This document shows, piece after piece, positions 7,468-16,624 of a stretch of DNA of 64,000 nucleotides. The notes under the pieces are model-generated. The model ran no database searches, was not told the origin of the DNA, and saw only the letters and a list, made by a program, of their open reading frames with translations. Location: assembly GCA_903909435.1 (NCBI GenBank), contig CAIVVT010000072.1:62001-126000 (forward strand), in the 5' to 3' direction. The DNA comes from an uncultured Acidobacteriia bacterium (lineage in GTDB: Bacteria; Acidobacteriota; Terriglobia; Bryobacterales; Bryobacteraceae). The position numbers and the translations under genes are program-made. Every line of letters begins with the position of its first letter. The stretch's first letter is position 1.

Positions 7468-8884
7468 GTTCTTGTTCTCCCTTGGCTTCGATCCCGTATT
7501 CCTTCACTTTGGTGTGAAGCGTCTTGTAGTCGATCTGAAGCATGCGCGCGGCGCGCGCCTTGTTCCCGCCCGTTTTCACAAGCGTGTCCGCAATCACCTT
7601 GCGTTCAACGTGAGCGGCGTTGCGCCGCAAGATCTCGCGCAGCGTCACAACCTCGCCGTCCTCGATCAGGCCCTGGCTGTCCGCTCTTTCGATGCCTGGA
7701 CTGGGCTCGTGCCGCTTGCCGAAGTCGAGGAACTGCTCCCGGATAATCCCGTCGCTCACCAGCACCGCGCGCCTGATGACCGACCTGAGTTGTCGAACGT
7801 TACCCGGCCAATCGTAGCTCAGCATCGCCTCGGCAGCTTCCGGAGCGAAGCCCTCCACGTGCTTTGTTAATTCAACGCTTACGACGGCCATGAATCGCTT
7901 CGCCAGGAACAGGATGTCCTCCCTGCGTTTGCGTAACGGGGGGATCGACAGTACAAACTCGTTCAAACGAAAATACAGGTCACGGCGGAACAGGCCTCGA
8001 TCGCACAGTTCCAGCAGGTCCCCGTTCGTCGCGACAATCACGCGAACATCCACGCTCTTGGGCTCCGTTCCGCCCACCCTGTACATCGTTCGTTCCTGCA
8101 GTACCCGCAGCAGCTTCGCTTGGGAAGCGAGCGGCATGTTGGCCAATTCATCCAGGAACAAAGTCCCGCCGCGCGCCAGTTCGAGTTTGCCCACCTTGCA
8201 GGTGTTCGCCCCCGTAAAGGCGCCGCGCTCATGGCCGAATAGTTCGCTTTCCAGTAGAGGTTCAGGGATGGCGCCGCAATCGACCGCAATGAACGGACCT
8301 TTCGCGCGGCCACTGGCGTTGTGCACGACTCTCGCTACCACTTCCTTGCCAGTGCCGGTTTCTCCAGTGATCACGACGCTGAAGTCCGACTTCGCCACTT
8401 GCTTGATACCGGCAATGAGCTTACCGATCGACTCGCTGGGGCCAAATGTGTCTCGCAGCGAAGCCATTCCACTGCCCGAACCAACCACAGAATTCAGATC
8501 CAGTTTGACTCTGCGCTCGCGCAGGGCGCTCATGACGACGCGCAGCACCTCACCGTGGTCGAACGGCTTGGAGATGTAATCGTAAGCCCCGGCCCGCATC
8601 GCCTGGACGGCGCCGGGCACGTCAGCGTAACCCGTCAGCAGGATCACGGGCAGGTCCGGGTCCATCCCGCGCGCACTGTTCAGCAGTGCCATCCCATCCA
8701 TGTCCGGCATCTTGAAATCGGTGAGCATCAGGTCGGGGTCTTCAGAACGCACGAGATGTAGTGCGTGCATCCCGTTTTGTGCCAGCAGCGGCACGAGCCC
8801 CGCGCGGCGGACGATGCATGCCAGAACCTGGAGGATCTCGGGCTCATCATCTACGATCAGAATCCGGCCCTCGGTTTCCGTCAC
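7460..8884 (-). CDS. NtrC-family sigma-54-dependent response regulator
   Basis: A 474-residue protein in three parts. A receiver domain (residues 7-125) has acidic pocket DDE near 12-14, phosphoacceptor Asp56 and Lys106. A sigma-54 AAA+ domain follows, with Walker A GETGTGKE at 174-181, intact GAFTGA at 221-226 and Walker B LFLDE at 242-246. A Fis-type HTH lies near the C terminus (NKARAARMLQIDYKTLH). The start is taken as GTG at 8884, after the upstream gene's stop, because this gives the usual receiver N terminus; the frame is open to 9034. Its place inside the gvp cluster and the -24/-12 sequence before gvpA suggest it activates gvpA. Confidence 0.93.
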   Translation of the reverse strand: MTETEGRILIVDDEPEILQVLACIVRRAGLVPLLAQNGMHALHLVRSEDPDLMLTDFKMPDMDGMALLNSARGMDPDLPVILLTGYADVPGAVQAMRAGAYDYISKPFDHGEVLRVVMSALRERRVKLDLNSVVGSGSGMASLRDTFGPSESIGKLIAGIKQVAKSDFSVVITGETGTGKEVVARVVHNASGRAKGPFIAVDCGAIPEPLLESELFGHERGAFTGANTCKVGKLELARGGTLFLDELANMPLASQAKLLRVLQERTMYRVGGTEPKSVDVRVIVATNGDLLELCDRGLFRRDLYFRLNEFVLSIPPLRKRREDILFLAKRFMAVVSVELTKHVEGFAPEAAEAMLSYDWPGNVRQLRSVIRRAVLVSDGIIREQFLDFGKRHEPSPGIERADSQGLIEDGEVVTLREILRRNAAHVERKVIADTLVKTGGNKARAARMLQIDYKTLHTKVKEYGIEAKGEQEHV

Positions 8885-8891
8885 TTTGTGC

Positions 8892-9515
8892 TCATCTTTT
8901 TTCTCTCCGGTCGGTCCGAGCCGTATGAACAATCTCAATGTCCGGAGGCAGGTACTTGAGCGTATTGTGCAGGGCGCCAATGAAGAGAATCCCCATTTGC
9001 GATTGCTGCAGCGTCTGATCGATGCGCCCGGCAATGTAGCGATCCCTGCGCTCGAGCAGTGTTGTCTTCATCTGTTGCTGGGAGTCTCGCGTTCCGGGCG
9101 TCTTCGCTTGCGAAAAAGTCGCCATTGCAACCTGATACTCCTCAACTAACAAATCGGGCGACTCCGTGCCCATCAGGATCGCGCCGCGGTCCTGCAGCTC
9201 CAGTAGCAACTTATGATTTCGGCTCCCGGCCGCGGCAAGGGATGATACGATTTCCTGCTCGTGCTCGCACACGGGCAAACCGTCCTGGTAAACCCGCGTG
9301 CCTTGAGGGACCACCCTCAGACGCCTGACTGCGCGTTCGACCTCGTCCCACGCTCTTTCCACCGCAGCCGCGCTTCTAGCTACGCTCTGCCTGCCGAACT
9401 GCGCAATCCTTTGCCTTTGAACCGAGCCTCCAAGCTCTCCCATGTCCGAGAGCGCGTGGATTATGGGGATGTACACTATCCGCCTGCGGGGGTGTAGTTC
9501 CTGTTGATCCGCCAT
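8892..9515 (-). CDS. Conserved-looking protein of unknown function, first gene of the gas vesicle cluster
   Basis: A 207-residue soluble protein from ATG 9515 (a TTG at 9533 is also in frame). It opens with a strand RRRIVYIPIIHALSDMG, has a charged helical middle, a segment VYQDGLPVCEHEQEIV, and ends with a strand-turn motif GILFIGALHNTLKYLPPDIE. The pattern suggests an alpha/beta fold, but I recognise no named family or catalytic motif. It ends eight bases before the NtrC start, so the two are almost certainly co-transcribed, and it follows the long regulatory gap from which the leftward cluster is presumably transcribed. A link to signalling for the activator is possible but unproven. Confidence 0.75.
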   Translation of the reverse strand: MADQQELHPRRRIVYIPIIHALSDMGELGGSVQRQRIAQFGRQSVARSAAAVERAWDEVERAVRRLRVVPQGTRVYQDGLPVCEHEQEIVSSLAAAGSRNHKLLLELQDRGAILMGTESPDLLVEEYQVAMATFSQAKTPGTRDSQQQMKTTLLERRDRYIAGRIDQTLQQSQMGILFIGALHNTLKYLPPDIEIVHTARTDRREKR

Positions 9516-10677
9516 GCTAGAAAAGACCTGCAATTATGATGCACGTTCTTTCTATGGGTGTCTACCCCGTAGGGCTTTTTTATGAAATTGCCGCGCACAT
9601 CGATTACGTGTTTGGCGTGCCCGTGGAAGCTCTCGATTTTCAATTGAAAACTGCGTCCTCGATGCATACAGATGCGATGGCTAAGAGTAAATTGCTCGAT
9701 AAGTAACATTTTTTGACGTTCTTTACTAACAATTAATCTACCAACACAACTTAAGAATAGTCATTCAATGCGACAGTGCTTCCGAATTCATGCGTGTTCC
9801 TCTCGCAACGCTTGCGGAATCCTCAGTTTTCTTGCGTTTGCAGTCCTTGAGGGTCTCGAATCTGCATTGCGGCGCGCCAGTCGCCTCGTTGGAAATGCCC
9901 ACTCCTTGGCTCGCTCAAAACGGACTTTCCTCGTGCTCGAACACCGGCCCGCAACCTGGAGAGGCCTGCGCCCTACCCCGCTAGGTCTGCCACGCTTCCT
10001 CCCAATTCACACGCACAGTCAACGAAAACTCAGCCGACTGCCGTCTCACCACGCCCATCGCCACGGCCCCTCAGGCGCCGAGCGATCTGCATCTCTATGC
10101 GTTTGAGGCGATCGTCGATGGAGTCGCGAGGATCTTGATGGGACCGTACTGATAACGCACCCGAATAGCTCACGTTTGCGGGCTGCGGCCTGTAAGGGAA
10201 AACCCTATTCTGAAATGATCCTTGTAAGGGAAACCCGCATCACGCCTCTTTTTATGTGCCGACCCGGATCTGCAGGTGTATAGTCAAACCGGGACAGTGG
10301 CTTTGCGATCCTGCTGAACTGGGCGCGCGTTAGCCCGGCGGATAATCACCGCCCGAGTGCCTGGGGTGGAGGTTATGAGTCCTTAATTGGGCAATGCGCT
10401 GTACACCAGCTTAGTTGCTATAGTGGTGTTTTAGTATAATTCGACTCAGCCAAACTCCTCGCCTGGATTCGCGGATACTGTATTTATACTTCACTTATAT
10501 TACCCTATCTACTTGCGAATAAGGTTGTTTTGCACAGCCACTCAGCGCCGAATCAGCGTATGTGACGCTCAGCTCATAGCTCAATCTTACTGTCTTCGGC
10601 TTGACACGTCCCCGCCAAAGAAGTGCTCAATATGGAACAACTGAGTCCCCGGGTAGCAAAGAACATGCTGTTGCAAC
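9516..10677. other. 1.16-kb intergenic region between the gas vesicle cluster and the histidine kinase
   Basis: This divergent gap has no credible gene. The open frames in it, such as 9768-10106 on the plus strand, have Arg/Ser/His-rich shadow-like products. The stretch 9640-9770 is AT-rich, unlike the flanking coding DNA. It holds the duplicated TGTAAGGGAAA motif at 10191-10238, a TATAAT at 10434-10439 and a TTGACA at 10601-10606 without a convincing partner box. A 20-codon ORF at 10632-10697 overlaps the kinase start and could be a leader peptide. The length suggests promoters for both flanking operons. Confidence 0.5.
10191..10238. promoter_or_regulatory. Two direct copies of a TGTAAGGGAAA(A)CCC operator-like motif
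   Basis: TGTAAGGGAAAACCC starts at 10191 and TGTAAGGGAAACCCG at 10223, so the copies are spaced 32 bp apart, about three helical turns and thus on the same DNA face. Each contains a small inverted repeat (AGGG...CCC). They lie about 450 bp before the kinase start, in the gap dividing it from the gas vesicle genes. They resemble tandem binding sites of a dimeric response regulator. The cognate protein is unknown. Confidence 0.5.
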
Positions 10678-12522
10678 ATGCTGCCATCACTGCGTAAAAC
10701 CGACCTGGAGGAGAACAGGATTCAGCAGTTGGTGTCCAGGTTCTTCGAAAAGAGCCCACTCCCCATGTGGGTCTACGACCCTCGCACGCTTGCCTTCCTC
10801 GCAGTGAACGATGCCGCCGTGAAGTGCTATGGCTTCACGCGGGTAGAGTTCCTGGGCATGACGCTGCACCGGATTCATGTACCGGGTGACGCGTCCCAGC
10901 TTGACCTCCTCCTGAGGCGTCCCGCACCCGGCGGCTCCAAGGACACACGGCGTCACGTCAAGGCGGACGGGACGGTCTTCTTCTGCGAAACAGTCCGCTT
11001 TCCGATCACTTTCAACGCCGAAACCACCTGCCTGGCCATCACCCACGATGTGAGCGAAAGCAAGCGCTCCGAGTTGCTCTACCGCATGCTGATGGAGGCG
11101 ATTCCTTCTTCTGTCCTATTGCTCGATCAGGACTTGCGCGTCGTCCTGGCCAATAGAAATTTCCTGGAGAAGTCCCACCAGAAGGCGGGCGAGATCGACG
11201 CCCGGCGGCTAAAGGAAGTCTTCCCCGAGGTCATCCTCGCGGAAATGGGCATGGAGCAACAGATACGGAATGTACTGAGAACTAACATCGCCCTGCATGG
11301 GCAGAAGCTGACCTACCGCGCCCCCGGCGTTCCTATCCGTGTCTATTACTACAGCATCATCCCCGTGAATTGGAGCGGGCGGGTGGATCATGCCTTGCTC
11401 CTGGTGGACGACATCACAGAACAGACGCGGATGGGCGAAGAGATCCGGAGGATGGAACGGCACCTCGCCAGCGTCGTCGAGAGTGCCAGTGACATCGTGG
11501 TTTCCACGGACATTCAGGGCAACATCCTCAGTTGGAACAAGGCCGCGGAGAATGTGACGGGGTACGCGTTGGGAGAATTGAAAGGACATCGTTTTATCGA
11601 CCATTGCGACTCGGCCGAGGCTGGTGGAGTGCGCCGCTGGCTCTCCGAAGGCGGCTCGCGTGGACTCCCTGGACGGACCGAGTGCGATCTGAAGACGAAA
11701 GATGGCGGCTGCCGTCCCGTCTCGTGGGTCTTCTCGCAAATGACCGACGACAGCGCCCGCGTGGTCGGTTTCGTCATCGTCGGCCGCGACTTGACCGAGC
11801 AGCGCAAGTTCGAACTGCAAATCCTGGAATCTCAGAAACTGGCTGCACTTGGCGTGATGGCCCGTGGCATTGCCCACGAGATCCGAACCCCGTTGACTAT
11901 CTCCTCTTCCGCAGCCCAGTTCCTGCTGGAAGAGGACGTCACCCCTGAGTTCAAGCGCGAATGCGCGGAGAAAGTTTACAGCGGGATCCGGAGGGCGAGC
12001 GTAATCATCGAGAATCTGCTGCGGTTCGCGCAGCCTTCCACCGAAAAGAGTAAAGCTCCGGTGGACCTGCTGCGCGTGGTGGAGGATGCCATGCGAATGG
12101 TCGAGCACCATGCGCGGGTTCAAAACGTCGAACTCCGCTCGCACCTGCCCGCCGAGCCGTGTATGGTGCTGGGCGTTCCCAGCCTGCTGGAGCAGGTGTT
12201 CATCAATCTCTTCCTGAACGCGATGAACGCAATGCCGAACGGAGGGACCATCGACGTCTCGTCCGAGCGCACGGAAACCGATTTGCTGGTCCAGGTCAGC
12301 GATACGGGAGGAGGCATTTCACCGCAGGATATCGGCAAGATCTTCGACCCCTTCTACACCAAGGCGCCGCCCGGGAAGGGTACCGGGCTTGGCCTTTCAA
12401 TCTGCTATTCCGTGGTGGATCAACACCAGGGTTCGATCCGGGCAGTCAGCCAGCTTGGCCGGGGCAGCACCTTCACGGTGCAACTGCCTCTGTTCGCCGC
12501 AAAGCGGGTAAGGAAGCCGTGA
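10678..12522 (+). CDS. Three-PAS sensor histidine kinase, NtrB-like
   Basis: A 614-residue protein without an obvious signal peptide or membrane helix, so probably cytoplasmic. Three PAS-like domains are seen at about 15-126, 133-248 and 263-375. A HisKA domain follows with phospho-acceptor His400 (GIAHEIRTPL), and a HATPase domain has N box NLFLNAMNAM, G1 SDTGGGI and G2 KGTGLGLSI. The last PAS plus kinase layout resembles NtrB/AtoS partners of NtrC-type regulators. The ATG at 10678 has a weak ribosome site. Its stop overlaps the next receiver gene by three bases. Location opposite the gvp cluster makes it a candidate partner of the NtrC protein at 7460-8884. Confidence 0.9.
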   Translation: MLPSLRKTDLEENRIQQLVSRFFEKSPLPMWVYDPRTLAFLAVNDAAVKCYGFTRVEFLGMTLHRIHVPGDASQLDLLLRRPAPGGSKDTRRHVKADGTVFFCETVRFPITFNAETTCLAITHDVSESKRSELLYRMLMEAIPSSVLLLDQDLRVVLANRNFLEKSHQKAGEIDARRLKEVFPEVILAEMGMEQQIRNVLRTNIALHGQKLTYRAPGVPIRVYYYSIIPVNWSGRVDHALLLVDDITEQTRMGEEIRRMERHLASVVESASDIVVSTDIQGNILSWNKAAENVTGYALGELKGHRFIDHCDSAEAGGVRRWLSEGGSRGLPGRTECDLKTKDGGCRPVSWVFSQMTDDSARVVGFVIVGRDLTEQRKFELQILESQKLAALGVMARGIAHEIRTPLTISSSAAQFLLEEDVTPEFKRECAEKVYSGIRRASVIIENLLRFAQPSTEKSKAPVDLLRVVEDAMRMVEHHARVQNVELRSHLPAEPCMVLGVPSLLEQVFINLFLNAMNAMPNGGTIDVSSERTETDLLVQVSDTGGGISPQDIGKIFDPFYTKAPPGKGTGLGLSICYSVVDQHQGSIRAVSQLGRGSTFTVQLPLFAAKRVRKP

Positions 12523-12941
12523 GCAGTCCTGATTTCAACGTTCTGGTCGTCGACGATGAGCCGGACATGTGCTGGATTCTCGGTCATATGATCGAGCGCA
12601 TGAACGTCCATTGTATCCGGGCGTTGGACGGGGCGAGCGCGCTGCTTTTGGCTCAGTCCAATCGGCTGGGCCTCGCCTTGCTGGATGCCAAACTGACCGA
12701 CATGGACGGCCTTGAACTGGCGCGCCAGATTCGAACACTCTGTCCCAGCGTGCCCATCCTGCTGGTGTCGGGTTACTTTTACCGGGACGATCCCGCCGTG
12801 CAATCCGCGCTTGAAGAAGGACTCATTCGAGGGTTCATTGAAAAGCCCTTTTCGCACGTTGAAATCGGTCGTGCACTCCAGTCCGTGCTTGCTGCTGAAC
12901 AAGCTGCGCCGGATGCGGGTGGTCCTGCAGACGCGCGGTGA
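12519..12941 (+). CDS. Single-domain response regulator (receiver only)
   Basis: A 140-residue receiver from a GTG overlapping the kinase stop (GTGA). It keeps the acidic pair DDE at about 11-13, the phosphoacceptor Asp in ALLDAKLTDMDG, the Ser switch residue in LLVSGY, and the Lys in IEKPF. No output domain follows, only an Ala/Gly/Pro-rich tail. Co-translation with the PAS kinase shows that it is a direct partner. Such stand-alone receivers act as phosphate sinks, relay intermediates or protein-binding switches. It might compete with or relay to the NtrC-type receiver of the neighbouring cluster; that is inference. Confidence 0.88.
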   Translation: MSSPDFNVLVVDDEPDMCWILGHMIERMNVHCIRALDGASALLLAQSNRLGLALLDAKLTDMDGLELARQIRTLCPSVPILLVSGYFYRDDPAVQSALEEGLIRGFIEKPFSHVEIGRALQSVLAAEQAAPDAGGPADAR

Positions 12942-13010
12942 TCCCGTTTGTCGCCGCCGGGCGAATCTCAACCCTCGAAGCGCAAAGCCTGCCGCGCCAG
13001 TTCCGCCGGC

Positions 13011-13865
13011 TCAGTCACGAATCAGAATCAGCGTGCCGAACAACTGGCAGTTGCGCCAGAACATTCCGTTCACCTGTGACCAGTGCAACTGTTGTTTCAA
13101 TGCCCCGGAACCGGCATCGTTGTCGTTGACGGCCAGGTCGAATCCGATCGGGTGCCCACCATCGTTGATCGGCCGCAGCCTGGCGCCGGGCAGGCTCATG
13201 CGCAGCTCAAGGTTGTAACCCTTCGCGGTTCTGCTGAATGCGAACGCGCCGTTGTAGGGCGGCGAAGCAAAACGCCCGGTGATGTCGTTCTTCGCCATCG
13301 CCTCCCCCGGATACGCCAGCGGCTCCTTGCTTCCGTCGGGCAGCACGAACTCCGGAGTTGGCGCGCCCGGTTGCGGCTTCCAGAAGTTGTCGAACACCAG
13401 GGGATGCTTCGCGCTGTACACGAAATGGAACTCGTGGTGCATCGGATCGCCGATGTAGTAGCGCGGCATTCCGCAGCCGTCGTTGTCGAACATCAGTTCC
13501 ACCCCGTCGTCGTCCCACGACCCGGTGTCCGTTTCCGGCGTCAGCGAGCCGTGCGGTTCGGTGACTGCGTCGTCGGTCACCTCGACCGCGGCATAGATGT
13601 ACTCTTCGTCCCATTGCAGCTTGAAGCGCGCCGACAGGTCCTGCGGACCGTGCCATTTCGCCGCGGACATACCCTGGCCGGCGAAGAAGAACTTCTCCTG
13701 GTCCATGACGGGCCCCTTGACGTTCGCCCATTCCGAGAGGTCCCCATCGATGCGTATGGGCGCCGTGCGCATGGTCGCGTAATAGGTCGGCCCGGCGAAC
13801 GGAGGATCGGCGTAGGCCGGCCCGAGTAGAGTGAGAACGAAGAGAATGCTGAGGCTCGTGTGCAT
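13011..13865 (-). CDS. Exported CBM9-like (DOMON-fold) carbohydrate-binding protein
   Basis: A 284-residue protein with a signal peptide (MHTSLSILFVLTLLGPAYA, likely cut near residue 19). The mature part begins PIRIDGDLSEWANVKG, the signature opening of CBM9-type sandwich domains, followed by LQWDEEYIYAAVEVTDD and WDDDGVELMFDNDG. Such domains bind sugars or haem-like ligands at the cell surface. It is transcribed convergently with the two-component pair and divergently from the ECF sigma factor. No catalytic domain is attached. The fold is well supported; the ligand cannot be read from sequence. Confidence 0.85.
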   Translation of the reverse strand: MHTSLSILFVLTLLGPAYADPPFAGPTYYATMRTAPIRIDGDLSEWANVKGPVMDQEKFFFAGQGMSAAKWHGPQDLSARFKLQWDEEYIYAAVEVTDDAVTEPHGSLTPETDTGSWDDDGVELMFDNDGCGMPRYYIGDPMHHEFHFVYSAKHPLVFDNFWKPQPGAPTPEFVLPDGSKEPLAYPGEAMAKNDITGRFASPPYNGAFAFSRTAKGYNLELRMSLPGARLRPINDGGHPIGFDLAVNDNDAGSGALKQQLHWSQVNGMFWRNCQLFGTLILIRD

Positions 13866-14137
13866 GGGTCGCTAAGCGTAGTCTAGCCCTGGTTCGCCAG
13901 CCGGTGGAACCGGCATTGCGTCGCGCGTGGTCGAAGCTCACTGTTCGCGAGAAATGCGGCACCTTACCCGGCGGAATTCAATAAATTCGCAAATCTGCGG
14001 CACGGCCCCACCTCATTCGGGCTTTCCGATTGTCTTATCCTGTGGGAGACTCCGGTTGCCGTTGAGTGGGCGGGCGGTTTCGCCACACGTTTCACGGCAG
14101 GGTTTGTTTCGTCCGCGCAGACGAGTATTGGAATTCC

Positions 14138-14725
14138 ATGGCGTCAATTCCCCCACTAATGGAGAGTGACGGAGGGCTGTACCTCGTTGGGGACGCTTCC
14201 TGCGCGCATTCGGTAGCTGAGAAGCAGCGGCGGCTGGCTCAGGTCGTCGAACTCCATTTCGAGGAACTCCGCCGCCCGGTTTACTCCTACGCTTTTTCGA
14301 TTTGCAGAAGCCCCGAGCGGGCCGAAGAGATTACCCAGGACGCGTTCCTTCGTTTGCACACCTCCCTCCAATCCGGCGAGAACATCTCGAGTGTCAGGAG
14401 TTGGGTGTTCCGCGTGGCTCACAATCTGGCGATCAACGACGCTAAGAAGCGGCGCTTTGAGCTACCTTGCCGGATGGATGGGCAGGATATCGCCATGCGC
14501 TCGGATAATTTGCCTGACCCGGAACAGCAAATGCTGCGCGAGGAACGGAAGAACCAGTTCCAGCGCGGCCTGGAAACCCTGACGGAAAACCAGCGCTATT
14601 GCCTGCAACTGCGTGCCGAGGGCTTCCAGGCCAAACAGATCGCCGAGATCCTGAAGATCTCGCGAGGCGGTGTTGTAGACACCTTGCAACGAGCGATGAA
14701 GCGGCTCCGGAAGGCGATCGTATGA
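14138..14725 (+). CDS. ECF-type RNA polymerase sigma factor
   Basis: A 195-residue sigma-70 family protein. Region 2 covers HFEELRRPVYSYAFSICRSP and RAEEITQDAFLRLH, then SWVFRVAHNLAINDAKKRR. Region 4 covers LTENQRYCLQLRAEGFQAKQ and an HTH ending RAMKRLRKAIV. It has no region 1.1 or 3, as for ECF factors. ATG 14138 is chosen; an in-frame upstream start at 14066 and an ATG at 14159 are alternatives. The stop overlaps the next gene by four bases (ATGA), and that gene encodes a zinc-finger anti-sigma factor. The pair precedes two TonB-dependent proteins it might regulate. Confidence 0.92.
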   Translation: MASIPPLMESDGGLYLVGDASCAHSVAEKQRRLAQVVELHFEELRRPVYSYAFSICRSPERAEEITQDAFLRLHTSLQSGENISSVRSWVFRVAHNLAINDAKKRRFELPCRMDGQDIAMRSDNLPDPEQQMLREERKNQFQRGLETLTENQRYCLQLRAEGFQAKQIAEILKISRGGVVDTLQRAMKRLRKAIV

Positions 14726-16476
14726 GTGCACGAAATCGGCATCCTCTCCCGGAGGAACTGCTGCTGGCCGCGTTGGGCGAACTGAGCGCTGAAGAAGAAG
14801 CTCGAGTCCAGGCGCACGTGGCCGGCTGCCCGGATTGCATGGCCCAGGTGGCCGAGTTCCAAGAGACGGACCGCGAGTTCTCGGCCCACTACCAATTGGT
14901 GTTTAAGCCGTCGATTCCGCCCCCTCCGGGCGCTTTCCACGAATTCAGGAGCGCGTTGAACGCCAAGGCGGCCGTCCCGGCGAGTCTGAGCGCACGCTGG
15001 AGAAGCTACCTTGCGAACTGCCTGCGGATGCCGCGTCTCGCCCGCGTGGTACCCGTGGCTGGCGCGGCCGTTCTGGTGCTGGTGGCGGTCGTGCGGCTCA
15101 GCCAGACTCCCGTGGTTTCCGCCGGGGAGATCTTCAGGCGGGCTGTAGCCTCGGAGCGCGATTCGTTCAGCAAGGTCAGCCACTCCGCCGTCTACCAGAA
15201 GCTGCGAGTGCGCATCGGCCGCTCCAGCTTGACCAAAGTCGTCTACCGCGATGTTGACGGCCACCGGCGCGTGAACCACTGGGCCGCCTCTGACCCGAAC
15301 TCCGTTCCCTCGCCAACGGTGATCGCTCCGGATCTTTCCAGGGAATTCCGGGCAGCCCGCCTGGACTGGGACGACCCGTTGTCGCCCGGAGCCATGCAGG
15401 GATGGCTGACCGGCCGGGAGCGGGCCGGTCAGGCACGGGAGGAAATCCGGGAGGAAGCCGGCACGATTACCGTCACCACCCGGGAGCCATCCGCCGCGGT
15501 CACCGAAGCGCAATTCGTCGTTCGCTCCGCCGACTACCACCCCGTCTCGGCGCTGTACCGCTTTCAGGGGCAGGCCGACGACGTCGAGTTCACCGAGGTC
15601 GCGTACGAGGTGCGCAGCCTGGAGACGCTTGACGCCTCGATTCGGTCTGAACTTTCGGCTGGAAGCCCCTCGCCAGTAACGGGATCTGCTTCCACCAGCG
15701 CGCTGGCTTCCCCTCACGCAGAGGCCGCCGCCAATCTGGATGAAGTTGAAATCGGGGCGTTGTACGCGCTGCACCAGCACAACGCCGACCTGGGCGGCGA
15801 GACGGAAGTGACGCGTCAGCCGGGTGCCGTGAGGGTTACCGGAGTAGTCGTTTCGGACCGGAGAAAGGCCGAGTTGCGAGGTGCCCTCGCCCCGTTCGCA
15901 GAGCTCCGCGTGGAGCTTTACACGGCCCAGGAGGCGGCCGACCGGCAGGCTCGCGCCATCGCCTCCGCGCCGGATCCCGCATCCGCTCCGGTTGCACGGG
16001 TCCCGGCCTTGCGGGATGCACTGGCGGCTCGCTTCCCCGATCAGGCCTCGCGGGATTCATTCGTCCTGGATGTCCTGGACTGCTCCCAGCAGGCCCTGGC
16101 GCATGGGTTTGCCCTGCAGGGGTTGGCTGGCCGGTACTCCCCGTCATCCGTCGCGGCGCTCTCGCCGGATGCGAGAGCGGAGGTGCGGAGCATGTCGGCC
16201 GACCACGTCGGCGCCATGCGGAAGCGACTCGAATCCCTGTTCGAGCGACTGGCGCCGCTCGCCGGAGAGGTCCAGACGCCCGCTGGTGGCGGCGAAAACT
16301 CCGGCTCGGGGCAGGTGGAACCGTCAACGCTGGTCCCTGACTTGCAGCAACTGGACCGCATCATAGGCCGCCTGGTCAGTGCTTCGGATGGCGTCGAGGC
16401 CGAAGCGGACAACCTGGTGCGCGAGTACCGGCAAGTCGGCGCCCGGTTGCGGCAGGCACTGCAACCGCGCAAGTAA
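14722..16476 (+). CDS. Membrane-anchored anti-sigma factor with zinc-finger domain and large extracytoplasmic part
   Basis: A 584-residue protein translationally coupled to the sigma factor. Residues about 9-45 form a ZAS-type anti-sigma domain with His32, Cys36 and Cys39 (AHVAGCPDC). One transmembrane helix is at about 108-124. The remaining ~460 residues lie outside and include Ala/Ser-rich linkers and long helices near the C terminus (LEAEADNL-like). This is much longer than typical anti-sigma factors of about 200-250 residues, so the outer part probably senses envelope stress or a ligand. No protease-site motif is obvious. Partner identity follows from gene overlap. Confidence 0.88.
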   Translation: MSARNRHPLPEELLLAALGELSAEEEARVQAHVAGCPDCMAQVAEFQETDREFSAHYQLVFKPSIPPPPGAFHEFRSALNAKAAVPASLSARWRSYLANCLRMPRLARVVPVAGAAVLVLVAVVRLSQTPVVSAGEIFRRAVASERDSFSKVSHSAVYQKLRVRIGRSSLTKVVYRDVDGHRRVNHWAASDPNSVPSPTVIAPDLSREFRAARLDWDDPLSPGAMQGWLTGRERAGQAREEIREEAGTITVTTREPSAAVTEAQFVVRSADYHPVSALYRFQGQADDVEFTEVAYEVRSLETLDASIRSELSAGSPSPVTGSASTSALASPHAEAAANLDEVEIGALYALHQHNADLGGETEVTRQPGAVRVTGVVVSDRRKAELRGALAPFAELRVELYTAQEAADRQARAIASAPDPASAPVARVPALRDALAARFPDQASRDSFVLDVLDCSQQALAHGFALQGLAGRYSPSSVAALSPDARAEVRSMSADHVGAMRKRLESLFERLAPLAGEVQTPAGGGENSGSGQVEPSTLVPDLQQLDRIIGRLVSASDGVEAEADNLVREYRQVGARLRQALQPRK

Positions 16477-16624
16477 CCGGGCCCGCCCACCGGACAGAAC
16501 CACCCCCTTTGGGTCGCGTCACCGTCCCGGTCAGAACCGCGAATAACGGGGCGCGGGTGAATTACCAACCCCAGCCATCCGATTGTTTGAGAGGGCGTTC
16601 CGCAAAGTGGGATAATACGTCCCA

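Noticed and set aside
9768-10106. 112-aa plus-strand frame in the gap before the histidine kinase
   Set aside because: Composition is rich in His, Arg, Ser and Cys; no start signals or domain.
10191-10238. Direct repeats considered as a CRISPR array
   Set aside because: Only two short copies with a short spacer and no cas genes nearby; better explained as operator sites.
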